This document shows, piece after piece, positions 63,481 through 64,000 of a stretch of DNA of 64,000 nt (positions are counted from its first letter, which is position 1; every line of letters begins with the position of its first letter). The notes below the pieces were generated by a model. That model had not been told where the DNA came from. It saw only the letters and a program-made list of their open reading frames with translations, and made no database searches. The position numbers and the translations under genes are program-made. Location of the stretch: contig NW_003546242.1 in the NCBI RefSeq assembly GCF_000090795.2, positions 1,189,907-1,253,906 on the forward strand. Direction: 5' to 3'. The stretch is from Amphimedon queenslandica (Eukaryota > Porifera > Demospongiae > Haplosclerida > Niphatidae).

Positions 63481-64000
63481 ATATTATAATACAACATTCC
63501 TGAAAGCATTTAATTTTTTAATTTTAGTTTTAGTTTATAAAAGTGCGCTTTTAATACCATCACCAAAGACACACCGAAAGAAAGTGTGATGTAAGTATCA
63601 TTTATTGTTGTCTGATGTGAATGGCACACCTTACTTTTTACAGTGATGAATGAGTAGTTTACTGTACTAAAATTTTACTCTAACCACTGGAAACTCTAGT
63701 TGTACAAATATACCTTTGAAAAATTAAAAATGATTATGCTAAAACATGTACATCCATTACACCATTAATAAAAGAGGCAGCTTTTTATTTAAATTCTGAG
63801 ATGGAGAATGCACTTTACTTTTACTCTTTGTATCTCTACTTTCACAAGTAAATTATAATAAAACAATAATGAACAAACAAATACAGTCTTCACACTTAAT
63901 AGTGAAAATGAGTATTATTATTACTCATAGTAATAGGTGAGGAGATCTGCTTAATTGGCAATTCTGTGTGCTTACCTTTGTCTGCATTTACAACTGTTAA
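63481..64000. other. Non-coding stretch
   Basis: AT-rich, with no gene or repeat recognised. Confidence 0.4.

Noticed and set aside
1-64000. CRISPR arrays, bacterial operons or rRNA genes
   Set aside because: No regularly spaced direct repeats, ribosome-binding sites or rRNA-like conserved stretches were seen; spliced genes and retroelements show the DNA is eukaryotic nuclear.

Overview
This is a eukaryotic, AT-rich, repeat-choked window. Short introns with GT..AG ends (53 to 71 bp), the expanded families present (DUF6589-like, DUF7869-like, DIRS, Helitron with OTU, hAT, Transposase_21-like) and the base composition suggest an early-branching metazoan. A demosponge is the most likely guess, but this is an inference and a cnidarian is not excluded. 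I saw no bacterial operons, rRNA, CRISPR array or convincing tRNA. Nearly everything that can be named is a mobile element, and nearly all of it is decayed (stops, frameshifts, lost catalytic residues). Credible non-transposon genes are few: the 3' end of a PHD-finger gene at the left edge and a HIRAN-like domain gene near 43.3-43.7 kb.

Layout. 0-0.6 kb: two exons of a PHD-finger protein. 0.6-3 kb: non-coding, with a diverged tandem duplication and a 62-bp minisatellite. 3.1-8.5 kb (minus): a Helitron-type element (DUF6570-like region, Helitron_like_N/Rep, PIF1 helicase, OTU protease domain) with a MITE in the helicase. 8.65-13.4 kb (minus): a DIRS/Ngaro-type tyrosine-recombinase retrotransposon, possibly inserted into the Helitron, whose N-terminal part may be the lysine-rich repeat protein at 13.5-14.3 kb. 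15.2 kb: a hairpin MITE.

17.9-32.9 kb is the most interesting stretch. An unidentified gene family occurs as two inverted copies (A, plus strand, 17.9-19.3 kb; B, minus strand, 32.9 down to 19.5 kb). Copy B was interrupted twice. The first insertion is a 5.4-kb element (22,753-28,194) with 66-bp terminal inverted repeats and a perfect 9-bp target duplication, carrying a DUF6589-type protein and a RecQ-like helicase as a convergent pair. The second is a Ty3/gypsy element with a 5-bp duplication. The RecQ gene is itself cut by a MITE. The DUF6589 plus RecQ element is my candidate for an under-described DNA transposon type.

33-40 kb: pieces of a Tc1/DDE_3 transposase flank two opposite-facing halves of a DUF7869-type protein; then come an unidentified minus-strand gene remnant and a proline-rich, possibly BEN-like gene. 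40-46 kb: mostly non-coding, with the HIRAN gene and a second copy of the MITE. 46-51.2 kb: a hAT element interrupted by a second hAT (8-bp target duplication), which is itself interrupted by a TTAA-flanked element. 51.3-63.1 kb: an apparent 11.8-kb Transposase_21/CACTA-like element with AGATCTT-type subterminal repeats, containing a gypsy element (188-bp LTRs, 5-bp duplication). The right edge holds a fragment resembling the C-terminus of a Transposase_21-type protein.
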